In this document: positions 1-7,930 of the stretch, in pieces
Numbering within the stretch: position 1 is the first letter of the stretch
Layout: each line of letters begins with the position of its first letter
Assembly: GCA_018649885.1 (NCBI GenBank)
Contig: JABIHA010000023.1
Span: 1 to 48,850 of the forward strand
Origin: Bacteriovoracaceae bacterium
GTDB taxonomy: Bacteria; Bdellovibrionota; Bacteriovoracia; Bacteriovoracales; Bacteriovoracaceae
Direction: 5' to 3'
Length of the DNA stretch: 48,850 nt
The notes under the pieces: generated by a model
Database searches by the model: none
What the model saw: the letters and a program-made list of their open reading frames with translations, nothing else
Told to the model about the DNA's origin: nothing
Program-made: the position numbers and the translations under genes

Positions 1-37
<37 letters not shown>

Positions 38-154
38 TCCATGCACCTTTTGTGTCGCTTATGCTAGGGAATTCTTCTTAAACTACAATATTTTGGTCTT
101 CTTATGGCCTTGGATAGGTACTGGTGTGCGGGCGTTTGACTGGAACCGAACCAG

Positions 155-407
155 CTAAAGTGTGAACTTTGGTCGATCCTTCATCTCTGCTCCAGCCATA
201 TCTTCAAACTCTTCTGGTGGCAAGTATCCCAGCGAAGAGTGAAGTCTTTTCTTCCCTTAGGGTTTTCCAGCGATAGATGCTTTGAACGTCAGCTCCTAGC
301 TCAATTGCTACTTGATGTGCACTTTGCTCACCAGAAAGATAGTCATCCACAGCTTTATCACGTTGCTCTTGAGTAAATTTTTTTCCGGATGAAGGTAAAA
401 CTAGCAC
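155..407 (-). pseudogene. IS3-family transposase remnant (OrfA start fused to OrfB end)
   Basis: The minus strand first reads an OrfA-type helix-turn-helix, with FTQEQRDKAVDDYLSGEQSA followed by IELGADVQSIYRWK, typical of IS3/IS911 OrfA. Shifting frame near 250 gives KKRLHSSLGYLPPEEFED and a TAG at 155-157, which matches the conserved C-terminus of the IS3 DDE transposase OrfB. The catalytic core between them (roughly 250-300 residues) is missing, so an internal deletion joined the two ends. No terminal inverted repeats could be delimited with confidence. The element cannot be active. Confidence 0.85.
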
Positions 408-549
408 CCAGTCCGGGCGACCACAACTCCCCTACTCCCTTTGCTCAAATGTCCCCTAAAACTATCGACAACCTTAACGGCGCCCCACGCTGGGTTCTCT
501 GTTTATGGGCCTCACAGCCCTTTAAAAAGCAGAGAATTACTCCAAGCTA

Positions 550-699
550 GCGATGCCGAGACTTGCGATTCCGTACAATAAACTGAGCTCCTATGTGATT
601 GTGTGAAAGTCTGGTGTTTTGAAGAGCCGTATGAGCTAGCAGTTCACGTACGGTTCAGTGGTGGAGGAAGGGGGGAGTGATCTCCCTTCTTTACCCGAT
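550..699 (+). mobile_element. Group II intron 3' remnant (domains V and VI)
   Basis: Positions 624-656 form a 33-nt domain V hairpin. GAGCCGTA pairs with TACGGTTC, with the AGC triad in the lower stem, a CG bulge at 648-649, an upper stem and a 5-nt loop. A domain VI-like stem follows at 667-689 (GAAGG...CCTTC), and the element ends in TTTACCCGAT, matching the AY 3' boundary of bacterial group II introns. GCGATGCCGAGA at 550-561 resembles a conserved internal intron segment. No reverse transcriptase frame and no 5' end precede it; the upstream side runs into the IS3 remnant. It is a truncated intron tail, so splicing activity is very unlikely. Confidence 0.75.
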
Positions 700-702
700 C
701 CT

Positions 703-726
703 CATAATTGCATAATTGCATAATTG
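703..726. repeat. Three tandem copies of CATAATTG
   Basis: Three perfect 8-bp units sit four bases beyond the predicted 3' end of the group II intron. They may be target-site DNA or a slippage product. No function is evident. Confidence 0.85.
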
Positions 727-799
727 GTGTTTATTCTTATTGATTATCTTGAGTACCCGGAGATTTTAAATCTTGCTTCGATCCCTTCTGACTACAAAC

Positions 800-820
800 A
801 GAAACCTCTAGGTTTCTTTT
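800..820 (+). terminator. Intrinsic terminator-like hairpin
   Basis: AGAAACC pairs with GGTTTCT around a 4-nt loop and is followed by TTT and further T-rich sequence. It lies just past the 3' end of the minus-strand gene at 851-1477. The T-run is on the plus strand, so it would stop plus-strand readthrough from the mobile remnants. The stem is symmetrical and may also act, more weakly, for the minus-strand gene. Confidence 0.5.
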
Positions 821-850
821 CTTTGCTTCTTTGCAGATTATTTTTAAAGA

Positions 851-1477
851 TTACTTGGACTTTTCCTTCAAAGCTTTATAATCCGCAACTCCTGCACAGG
901 TACTTATTGTTGTTGCCAGTTCTTCAATATATATATCATCGATTGTTGCTAATCTTTCACTTTCGACTAGTTTATCTATATCTTGAGAAAGAAGATCAAA
1001 GAGATGGGCAGGGAGAGCATCATCATAATAACTATTAACAAATTGCATACCAAACTTTCGCATTTTAGCGACATGCCTTTCATTAGTTCGAAACAAATAG
1101 TTTATACTTTCTATTTCTGCGCTATCTTTTACACTTGTGTATGTAATTTCGACTGTAGCTTTACCAACATTTAGAATCTGATATTTTTTCCCCACTCCCA
1201 AATCAGTACTGTGCCTTAAGCTGGCACTATAAAATTCACCGCCATTAAAAAGCATAATTTTGCTATTATCCTGGGATGGAAAGGCAAATACCCGTGGCGT
1301 GATTGCTGTACTTTTCACCAATACTGACGGCAGCGGATCCCTATAACCCGTTATTGTTTTACTTTCAGTTACGATCAGCTCGAGGCATCCTTCAACAATT
1401 ACTTCTTTAAGCTTCGGTTTTGACCACGCAATTGAATTAATTGTGAGTAAAGTTAAAATTGCTACAACAATCTTCAT
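851..1477 (-). CDS. Secreted hypothetical protein (208 aa)
   Basis: I do not recognise the family. The N-terminus is a clear signal peptide (MKIVVAILTLLTINSIAWSK) with likely cleavage after residue 19-20, so the product is exported. The mature part is mixed alpha/beta with one early cysteine (VEGCLEL) and one near the C-terminus (TISTCAG) that could form a disulphide. The start is supported by AAGGAGA a few bases upstream of the ATG. No operon partner is seen: the next gene upstream begins 1.6 kb away and is separated by about 210 bases. Confidence 0.8.
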   Translation of the reverse strand: MKIVVAILTLLTINSIAWSKPKLKEVIVEGCLELIVTESKTITGYRDPLPSVLVKSTAITPRVFAFPSQDNSKIMLFNGGEFYSASLRHSTDLGVGKKYQILNVGKATVEITYTSVKDSAEIESINYLFRTNERHVAKMRKFGMQFVNSYYDDALPAHLFDLLSQDIDKLVESERLATIDDIYIEELATTISTCAGVADYKALKEKSK

Positions 1478-1688
1478 TGAGTCTCCTTAAATTAGATTTA
1501 AATAAATGGTAGCATCTGCAGCTTTTTAAGCTAAAGAGAAATAGCTATCGATGTAACCATATTAAACTAATATTATTGTATCATTCGTAAGCAGTAACCC
1601 CATCTTAAGCAGTAAAATTATATTTCCGATTGAAAGTAGGGGCTCTGATAGGTGCAAGAATAAGTTGATGTCGATCTTCCACATAATT

Positions 1689-3083
1689 TTATCTGGTGAA
1701 GTAGTTAAATCTTTTGCCAGCACCACCGCATTTTATATTTGTCAGAGTTTTGGGGAGAGGATCTGTAAATTTAGTAACTGGCTGGTAGCAATAGCCTGGT
1801 CCGCCATTATCAGATTGGCTTATTTCGGATGATACACTAAACATGGCCATGACCCAATAATGTCCGGGATCAAGTAAGGCCCTTTTTTTAAGAATCGGTA
1901 GGACTGTTGTTCCCGCTAGAAGTTTAAATATTTTTGTTTGGGCCATGAGTTGGTGAGGCTTCCCACCTTTATCATTGTAAATGCCAAGGACTGCATCGGC
2001 GCCTTTATTGTTGGCTATAATCCCTATTTCTGAGAGAAGTCCTTTTTTATCCAGTAAGTATCGTCCGCCTAAAATGACTTTCCAAAAAACGCCGCCTGTA
2101 CCACCCAATTTATTTGGCTCTCCAATCTCTACTTTTCTATACAAAACCGTATTTTTCTTGGCCTTGGTATTTAACTTTAACTTCGAGATGTGCTCGGGAA
2201 CAGAGTTAAGGTTAAAAAAATCATCACCCCAGCAGAAGATCTCTGTGGATGTCCATAAACAGTTGTGACGATCGCCACTTTTTATCCCCAATATATTCTC
2301 AGGGTCTATATGAGTAGGGGGCTTTATTTGTTCAAAACGATTATCTCCCCAGCACTTTAGGCCCTGATATAAGTCTAGTGCACAACTGTGTCTATCTCCT
2401 AGGGCCATATCGATGACTGACTCCATCGTTTTGGGAGCATTTAATTGTGAGAATTTGCTTTGCCCCCAACATTTCAACACATACTTTGACCCTTTTTCCA
2501 TTTCATCAATAAGACAGCTATGATTGCCACCTGAATCCAGCTTTATGGGATTTGTAAGGTCCATGGGAATAGCCAGTTGGCCATATCGGTTATTTCCAAA
2601 GCAAGTGACACGGTTTTGTGATTTTTGCGTATATCTTATACAAATATGGGCCCGACCACTTTTTATCTGATGGACTTTCTCAAAGCTTTCTTGTCCTTTT
2701 AATGGCGAGCCACTGCCCCAACATTCAACTTTTTTTGAGTTTTGAACAGCACATGAATAATTTTTTCCCACTGTTATATGGGTTACATTTTTAATTCCTT
2801 TGGGCACCTCAGTTTGATGGTGTGTATTGTCCCCCCAGCAATATGCCTTTTTTTGACTAATGCCACATGAGTGCCGAGCTGCAATGGCAATGGTATCAAA
2901 ATTAATGATTCCATGGGGAGGAATTTCATGTCCAAATTTTTTAATTCCCGCGCAGTGAAGTTTACTTTCCCCAATTTTCTTATCAAAGACATTGTAACAA
3001 GATGAATTTCCCCCCAAGTGAATTTGAGTGACCTCACTTGCGGTCAAAGAAAATGATAGAAACAAAAAAAGGATCTTTTGCAC
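1689..3083 (-). CDS. Secreted RCC1-like repeat protein (464 aa)
   Basis: A short signal peptide (MQKILFLFLSFSLTASE) precedes about seven RCC1-type blade repeats. Each has a leading S/N-C and a trailing CWG or CFG, as in SCGISQKKAYCWGDN, SCALDLYQGLKCWGDNRF and NCLWTSTEIFCWGDD. RCC1 repeats fold as a beta-propeller; here paired cysteines per blade suggest disulphide stabilisation outside the cytoplasm. About 150 residues after the propeller form a separate C-terminal domain I cannot name. The start is GTG at 3083 with GAGGGAAG just upstream. In bacteria such proteins are usually surface or secreted scaffolds; the binding partner here is unknown. Confidence 0.85.
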   Translation of the reverse strand: MQKILFLFLSFSLTASEVTQIHLGGNSSCYNVFDKKIGESKLHCAGIKKFGHEIPPHGIINFDTIAIAARHSCGISQKKAYCWGDNTHHQTEVPKGIKNVTHITVGKNYSCAVQNSKKVECWGSGSPLKGQESFEKVHQIKSGRAHICIRYTQKSQNRVTCFGNNRYGQLAIPMDLTNPIKLDSGGNHSCLIDEMEKGSKYVLKCWGQSKFSQLNAPKTMESVIDMALGDRHSCALDLYQGLKCWGDNRFEQIKPPTHIDPENILGIKSGDRHNCLWTSTEIFCWGDDFFNLNSVPEHISKLKLNTKAKKNTVLYRKVEIGEPNKLGGTGGVFWKVILGGRYLLDKKGLLSEIGIIANNKGADAVLGIYNDKGGKPHQLMAQTKIFKLLAGTTVLPILKKRALLDPGHYWVMAMFSVSSEISQSDNGGPGYCYQPVTKFTDPLPKTLTNIKCGGAGKRFNYFTR

Positions 3084-3562
3084 GAACTTCCCTCAGAAAT
3101 AGTCTGGGGAATTTTCCAGAATTATACTGAGTAAGTCAAACAGAGCTGAGCAGCAGATTCAGTACTTTTTTATTAAAAAATAAGAGCATGGTGCCAACGG
3201 TACTGAAATAGTAGAGAAGTAAGATGCTTGTTAAGTATTCGTCAACTACTCTTGTGAGAATATCTCTTGAATCATCCTGTATGTATCGTCTACAAAAACT
3301 TCAGCTTGGCTGTATATTGAGAGATCTTTTGATTTATTCCCTACTCCATTTGCTCTCTGCCTTTTCAATAAATGAGTCAAGTCCAGAGTTAAGGACATAC
3401 CACAAAACTGTCTTTTTTGGATCTCGAAAATGATAGGGATAACCGGCACGCGCAAGCACCGAGGAAAAGTAAATTAAGCTAGGCCGCTATTTCCACGGCC
3501 ATTTTGGAAAAGGAAGCTTTATTTGATTTTTGAAAATTGAATTTTTATATCATAGGCATGCG
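3084..3562. other. Gene-poor stretch, possible decayed coding DNA
   Basis: No intact gene is supported. On the minus strand two overlapping frames look protein-like. One, at about 3355-3510, contains GYPYHFRDPKKTVLWYVLNS; the other (3246-3455) ends in SQAEVFVDDTYRMIQEIFSQE split by a frame change. This could be a frameshifted relic, but I recognise no family. A short GGCCG/CGGCC dyad lies near 3483-3500. Confidence 0.35.
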
Positions 3563-3652
3563 CTAGCCTACTTCCTTATTGATCCAATCATTCATACTTA
3601 CACCTTGAATCTGTGAAATTTTTGAAACAATCAAATGTCTTTTTTCTCCCAT
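3563..3652 (-). pseudogene. hicB: HicB antitoxin C-terminal remnant
   Basis: A 29-codon frame ending in TAG at 3563-3565 reads HLIVSKISQIQGVSMNDWIN near its end. This matches the ribbon-helix-helix-like tail of HicB antitoxins (pattern hxxhAxxxGhShNxWI). The N-terminal HicB RNase-H-like domain, expected between the hicA stop and this point, is missing. It lies immediately downstream of a recognisable hicA relic in the usual hicA-hicB order, so this is a deleted antitoxin gene and not a stand-alone peptide gene. Confidence 0.7.
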
Positions 3653-3720
3653 GCGTATCCTTGGCCAAAAATCCCTTGTATTTAAGTATCGGTATCCTCC
3701 AAGTCTTCAAAGACACCTGA

Positions 3721-3954
3721 TCATTTTAAAAATTTTCTTACAGATTTTGCTGCCCCCTGATCCGTGACTTTTTCAGGATGAGGTCTATGAAAAACGGCAA
3801 ATACTCCATTTAACTTGATTCTTACCCGTGAACGGGCCCCCTGCTTGATCTCTGCCCCCAAGGCCAAAAATAATTTTTCAACATCTCACCAAGGGATGCT
3901 CGATAAAACAGGTTCGCTAAAGCTGTGCGTAATGAAATTTGCCCTTGATTTGTG
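3721..3954 (-). pseudogene. hicA: HicA toxin relic with in-frame stop
   Basis: Reading in one frame from 3954 gives FSEPVLSSIPW, then a TGA at 3886-3888, then DVEKLFLALGAEI, GVFAVFHRPHPEKVTDQGAA and KSVRKFLK before the TGA at 3721-3723. This follows the HicA mRNA-interferase family closely, including the IPWxDVExL segment, the LNGVxAVFHRPHP segment with the conserved histidine, and the GAxKSVRxFL tail. The internal TGA falls where the family usually has arginine, so a single CGA-to-TGA change would explain it. A start codon is also missing: a TGA lies at 3955-3957. HicA normally cleaves mRNA and is neutralised by HicB; both are broken here. Confidence 0.85.
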
Positions 3955-3980
3955 TCAGTAAATATACGAGTATGTGGTCC

Positions 3981-5810
3981 ATGGAAACACAAGTTAAGAA
4001 AATGAAGAATATCGCTATTGTGGCGCATGTTGACCATGGTAAAACCACACTAGTTGACGCTATTTTAAAGCAGTCTCAGACCTTTGATGAGAGGGCAGAG
4101 ATTGTAGACCGAATCATGGATTCAGGTGAAATCGAAAAAGAACGTGGTATTACCATTACGGCAAAAAACTGCGCTTTTAAGTGGAAAGATTACAAGATCA
4201 ACCTCTTAGACACCCCGGGTCATGCCGATTTCGGTGGTGAAGTTGAACGATCTTTGATGATGGTGGACGGGATCCTACTTTTGGTTGATGCCTCAGAAGG
4301 TTGTCTTCCCCAAACTCGCTTTGTGTTATCCAAGGCCCTTGAACAAGACCTGAAAATTGGTGTGGTCATCAATAAAATCGATCGCCCAGATGAGAGAATT
4401 TCAGAAGTAATCGGCGAAATCGAAGACTTGTTTCTCGATCTTGTGACAATGCTTGATAAAGATGATTATGACCTTGATGTGCCTATTTACTTTGCCTCTG
4501 CAAAAGAAGGCTATGCAAAAGTCGCTCTTCAAGATGAAAATACCAATCTTCACCCACTTTTAGACTTTATGATATCAGATTTTTTTCCTGCTCCTAAAGT
4601 TCAAACAGGTGAGAACCTTCAGCTTTTGGTTACAAATCTTACCTACTGCTCCTATTTAGGTGCCCAGCTTATTGGTAGAATTCAAAGAGGTGTTGTCAAA
4701 AAACATTCTCAATACGTTCACTGTAATAAAGACGGTAAAAATAAAACTTATAAAGTATCCAATATTCAAATTTATGATGCACTTGGAACAATAGAAGTAG
4801 ATGAAGCTAGGGCCGGTGAAATTGCCATTGTTGCCGGCATCGAACATGCTTTGATTGGAGATAGTTTAACTTCTCCGGAAGACCCTACTCCACTACCAAG
4901 AATTGAAATTGACCCACCAACTGTTTCAATTACTGTTTCAGTAAATACATCGCCAAACTCAGGCCTTGATGGCGAATATCTCACAAGTAGAAAGCTGGAA
5001 GATTTTCTCCAAAATGCTTGTCGCCACAACGTGGCCTTGAAATATAGTCCTGGAAATGATCCAAAAGAATTCGAACTTAAAGGCAGGGGTGAATTACAAC
5101 TTGCTATTGTTTTTGAACAAGTAAGAAGGTCCGGCTTTGAGCTCATGCTGGCAAGACCAAAGGTTTTGTTTCAAGAAATCGACGGTACAAAATGTGAACC
5201 ATTTGAACAAGTGGTCATTGACGTACCCAGTTGTGACGTAGGAGCTGTAACTGAAGCACTGGCCAAAAGAAAGGGCTTAATGAAAGGCCTTATTCCAATT
5301 GGTGAAGACAGAACAAGATTAGAATTTGAATGTCCTTCCAGAGGACTTATTGGATATCGCGGCCAATTTTTAACCGACACAAAAGGTGAAGGCATTATGT
5401 CATCACAGTTTTTAGGTTATAGACCCTACGTTGGAGATATGCTCGCGAGACAAAATGGAGCAATCATATCTGACAGAGCGGGCAAGGCCACTCCTTATGC
5501 TCTATTCAATCTTCTCTCCACAGGCAGACAATTCATCAAACCAGGTGAAAAGGTTTATGAAGGACAGGTTATTGGTGAGAGTACCAAAACAAATGACCTC
5601 AATGTAAATTGCGTCAGGGAAAAACACTTATCAAGTATGAGAACTGCCGGTAAAGATGTGAATATCATCCTTCCTCCCATCCAAGAGAGAACTCTGGAGT
5701 GGGCCATGGATTGGATCGATAGTGACGAATGGATTGAGGTGACTCCTAAGATTATTCGTCTTAGAAAGAAAGAACTTCAAAAGAACAATCGTTCTACAGT
5801 TAGAACCTAA
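3981..5810 (+). CDS. typA: Ribosome-associated GTPase TypA/BipA
   Basis: TypA is a translational GTPase of the EF-G class that binds the ribosome and supports growth under stress and cold and 50S assembly. The G motifs are all visible: P-loop AHVDHGKTT, switch [32 protein letters not shown] and an SAKEG-type G5. The TypA-specific C-terminal segment [20 protein letters not shown] is intact. From the ATG at 3981 the protein has 609 residues, the usual TypA length. Upstream in-frame starts at 3939 and 3972 would add an unlikely tail; the ATG at 4002 is another option, and no strong Shine-Dalgarno site separates them. The 5' region overlaps the decayed hicA. Confidence 0.97.
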   Translation: METQVKKMKNIAIVAHVDHGKTTLVDAILKQSQTFDERAEIVDRIMDSGEIEKERGITITAKNCAFKWKDYKINLLDTPGHADFGGEVERSLMMVDGILLLVDASEGCLPQTRFVLSKALEQDLKIGVVINKIDRPDERISEVIGEIEDLFLDLVTMLDKDDYDLDVPIYFASAKEGYAKVALQDENTNLHPLLDFMISDFFPAPKVQTGENLQLLVTNLTYCSYLGAQLIGRIQRGVVKKHSQYVHCNKDGKNKTYKVSNIQIYDALGTIEVDEARAGEIAIVAGIEHALIGDSLTSPEDPTPLPRIEIDPPTVSITVSVNTSPNSGLDGEYLTSRKLEDFLQNACRHNVALKYSPGNDPKEFELKGRGELQLAIVFEQVRRSGFELMLARPKVLFQEIDGTKCEPFEQVVIDVPSCDVGAVTEALAKRKGLMKGLIPIGEDRTRLEFECPSRGLIGYRGQFLTDTKGEGIMSSQFLGYRPYVGDMLARQNGAIISDRAGKATPYALFNLLSTGRQFIKPGEKVYEGQVIGESTKTNDLNVNCVREKHLSSMRTAGKDVNIILPPIQERTLEWAMDWIDSDEWIEVTPKIIRLRKKELQKNNRSTVRT

Positions 5811-6016
5811 GTTCCGGCCAAGGTAATTAATTCACAGCTTCTTTTGGAACGTGTTCTCACTTTGGTTTTGGAACTGATGGAACATCAGAATTTCGATAAA
5901 TCGCATTCATTGCCTCAAGATTTTCACCCATTAAATTGAAAAAATTTCAATCCCCTTTTAAGATCTAAGATCATTTAGTAGCTATTGGTGCATTACATCA
6001 AAACGGGAGAATTATT

Positions 6017-6523
6017 TTGAAAAAACTTGCATTAATAATTGCTATATCATCAATGACACAAGCCTTTTCGGCCACAGTAACATGCATCTCAAAAAGTGAA
6101 GCAAGACAAGGTGGAGCAAAGCTTCCAGTTGCAGCTAGAATCGATTTTAGAGACGATGAAGATGAATCAGGAAATAGAGTACTCAAAAATGTTGTGGGTC
6201 ACGTGGCCGTAAGAAACAACTTTGATGGGGATGACAAGATCGGTAGATCTGACGACTACTACTCAATCTTCAACATCAAAAAAATGAAAGCAAAAGCAAA
6301 ATACAAAGCTAGAGTATATAAGAATCATTCAAAATTTGAAGATTATGATTCAACTGCTTCCAACAGTACAGACGGTGGTGGCATGTGGGGATACCTAGCA
6401 GTAGAAAAATATGAAGAGCCTAAAGGTGGAGAGGAGAAAAGTTTTTCTGCTCACTACGTTTTTCAATCTGGTGATCACATGGGTGGTACAGTTGATTTTG
6501 ATTGCAAATCTTCACGCTGGTAA
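6017..6523 (+). CDS. Secreted hypothetical protein (168 aa)
   Basis: I do not recognise the family. A signal peptide (MKKLALIIAISSMTQAFSA) predicts export. The mature region is polar and charged, with one cysteine just after the signal (VTCISK) and one near the C-terminus (FDCKSS), suggesting one disulphide in a beta-rich domain. Translation begins at TTG 6017, supported by GGGAGA six bases upstream. The gene stands alone between typA and a terminator at 6546. Confidence 0.8.
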   Translation: MKKLALIIAISSMTQAFSATVTCISKSEARQGGAKLPVAARIDFRDDEDESGNRVLKNVVGHVAVRNNFDGDDKIGRSDDYYSIFNIKKMKAKAKYKARVYKNHSKFEDYDSTASNSTDGGGMWGYLAVEKYEEPKGGEEKSFSAHYVFQSGDHMGGTVDFDCKSSRW

Positions 6524-6545
6524 TAACAAAACTAAATTATACAAC

Positions 6546-6580
6546 CAAGGTCCAGCATTTGTTGGGCCTTTTTATTTTTT
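6546..6580 (+). terminator. Intrinsic terminator
   Basis: CAAGGTCCA pairs with TTGGGCCTT (one G-T pair) around a 7-nt loop and is followed by a T-rich run. It ends the plus-strand gene at 6017-6523 and overlaps the 3' end of the convergent hydroxylase gene. The stem carries the GGCCTT word that is common in this window. Confidence 0.75.
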
Positions 6581-7348
6581 AAAAGGTTGAGTTAACAAAC
6601 TAGTTAACTTTTGGTCACTTGCCAGTCTAAATTTCTGCTGGCCAATGACTCCACTCGAATCAAATGATTCTTGGTAAGTCTTGAATAATCGATCCCAAAT
6701 TGAAAGGTTAAAACCAAAATTTGTATCCGACTCGGTCTTCTCAACAGAGTGATGAATGATATGCATTTGAGGGGTCACAAATAGCTTTCGGAGGAGGCTT
6801 TCAAACCTCTCAGGGATAACTATATTGGAGTGGTTAAAGATCGCCATTGAGCTAAGCACTACTTCAAATAATACAACTGATCTAACAGAAGCTCCCGATA
6901 TCACAATCAGCAAAAACTTGAACATCATTGATAGTAGTATCTCGAGCGGGTGAAAGCGAAGAGCACTTGTCACATCTAAGTCAGGATCAGTGTGATGAAC
7001 CCTGTGAAGCCTCCACAAGGGAGCAATAAGGTGGCTGGCCAGGTGTTGGAGGTAAATGGCCAAATCAAAGAAAATAATGAGAGCAATATCAACTGATAGT
7101 GAGGGAGTCAGCTTTAGAAGATGAACCACTCCCCACTTTTTAGCAGTAACCACGAGTGCCATCCCCACACTTCCAGCTCCCAGAAGAAGTCTTAATGTCA
7201 GTGAGTTTACTAAAATAAGTAAAAGATTAGACGGCCATCTTGAAAGGCGTGATAGCTCTCTTTTTCTCCAAGGGAAAAAATATTCTAATATAGAGAAAAT
7301 GCTAAATGTAGAGATAAAGGCAAAGAGCCTGATTGATTCCCACTTCAT
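6572..7348 (-). CDS. Membrane fatty-acid hydroxylase / sterol desaturase family protein
   Basis: This family inserts oxygen into lipid chains using a di-iron centre held by clustered histidines on an integral membrane scaffold. The His boxes are visible: HLASH, then HRVHH in LHRVHHTDPDLDVTSALRFH, and HIIHH in PQMHIIHHS. Several hydrophobic segments surround them. The lipid substrate cannot be told from sequence. The ATG at 7348 (MKWESIRLFAF) is preferred to a start 42 bases upstream because it lies 2 bases after the rhodanese stop codon, with GAGAGG upstream. The two genes are therefore almost certainly co-transcribed. Confidence 0.9.
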   Translation of the reverse strand: MKWESIRLFAFISTFSIFSILEYFFPWRKRELSRLSRWPSNLLLILVNSLTLRLLLGAGSVGMALVVTAKKWGVVHLLKLTPSLSVDIALIIFFDLAIYLQHLASHLIAPLWRLHRVHHTDPDLDVTSALRFHPLEILLSMMFKFLLIVISGASVRSVVLFEVVLSSMAIFNHSNIVIPERFESLLRKLFVTPQMHIIHHSVEKTESDTNFGFNLSIWDRLFKTYQESFDSSGVIGQQKFRLASDQKLTSLLTQPFKK

Positions 7349-7350
7349 AT

Positions 7351-7869
7351 TTAGTAAACAACCTCTCCATGAGTGAGCCACTTTCCCCAAAGCCTATTGT
7401 AGCCGTGAATTTTATTGGTTTTATCCCCTGCTTGATCTACTACAGAAAACTTACTGTTTACCCATTCAAAAATACCTCCAGAGAGGTTTTTAACACTGTA
7501 ACCGGCCTTAATAAGATCTTTTGCAATGACACCACTTCTGTAACCTAGAGAGCAGTAAACAATGATCACTTTCGATTTGTCCAAAAGTGGCTTTAGAGAT
7601 TTCAAATCGAAATCTTCGTATCCACCATGTTTAGCACCTGAAAGGTGTGAAACTTTAAACTCATTTGGTTCACGAGTATCTATTAAAATATATTTTTCAT
7701 GAAATTCTTTGCTGTTAATTAATGCTCTTAACTTGCGAACACTTATAGTGGGTGCTGAAAACTTTGCAATCAATTTTTCCACCATTTGGTGAAAAGCACT
7801 GGTCTCTTTTGATTGGCTGGCCAAAAGACTCCCAATAAAAAGCAAAGGAAAAACGATCTTCACTAACAT
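7351..7869 (-). CDS. Exported rhodanese-like domain protein (172 aa)
   Basis: Rhodanese domains carry sulfane sulfur on an active-site cysteine. Here the loop is CSLGYRS, in IVYCSLGYRSG, with the usual IDTREPNEF and HLSGA elements before it and LSGGIFEW after it. An N-terminal signal sequence (MLVKIVFPLLFIGSLLAS) places it in the periplasm or on the membrane. The C-terminal 25 residues (NRLWGKWLTHG) are an extension beyond the domain. It is the first gene of a two-gene unit with the membrane hydroxylase. Confidence 0.93.
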   Translation of the reverse strand: MLVKIVFPLLFIGSLLASQSKETSAFHQMVEKLIAKFSAPTISVRKLRALINSKEFHEKYILIDTREPNEFKVSHLSGAKHGGYEDFDLKSLKPLLDKSKVIIVYCSLGYRSGVIAKDLIKAGYSVKNLSGGIFEWVNSKFSVVDQAGDKTNKIHGYNRLWGKWLTHGEVVY

Positions 7870-7930
7870 AGCTATACCCTAAAAAGTTTACCAATAAATC
7901 CTAACATAGAATTAAACTATTGGCAGCCTT

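Noticed and set aside
724..1038. 104-residue plus-strand frame
   Set aside because: It overlaps the supported signal-peptide gene at 851-1477 on the other strand, has no recognisable domain and an odd Leu/Tyr-rich composition.
3822..4037. 71-residue minus frame beside typA
   Set aside because: It is the neighbouring frame of the hicA relic; the HicA homology lies in a different frame, and there is no family match here.
4772..5146. 124-residue minus frame inside typA
   Set aside because: Antisense shadow of a highly conserved GTPase; Ser-rich composition typical of reverse reading.
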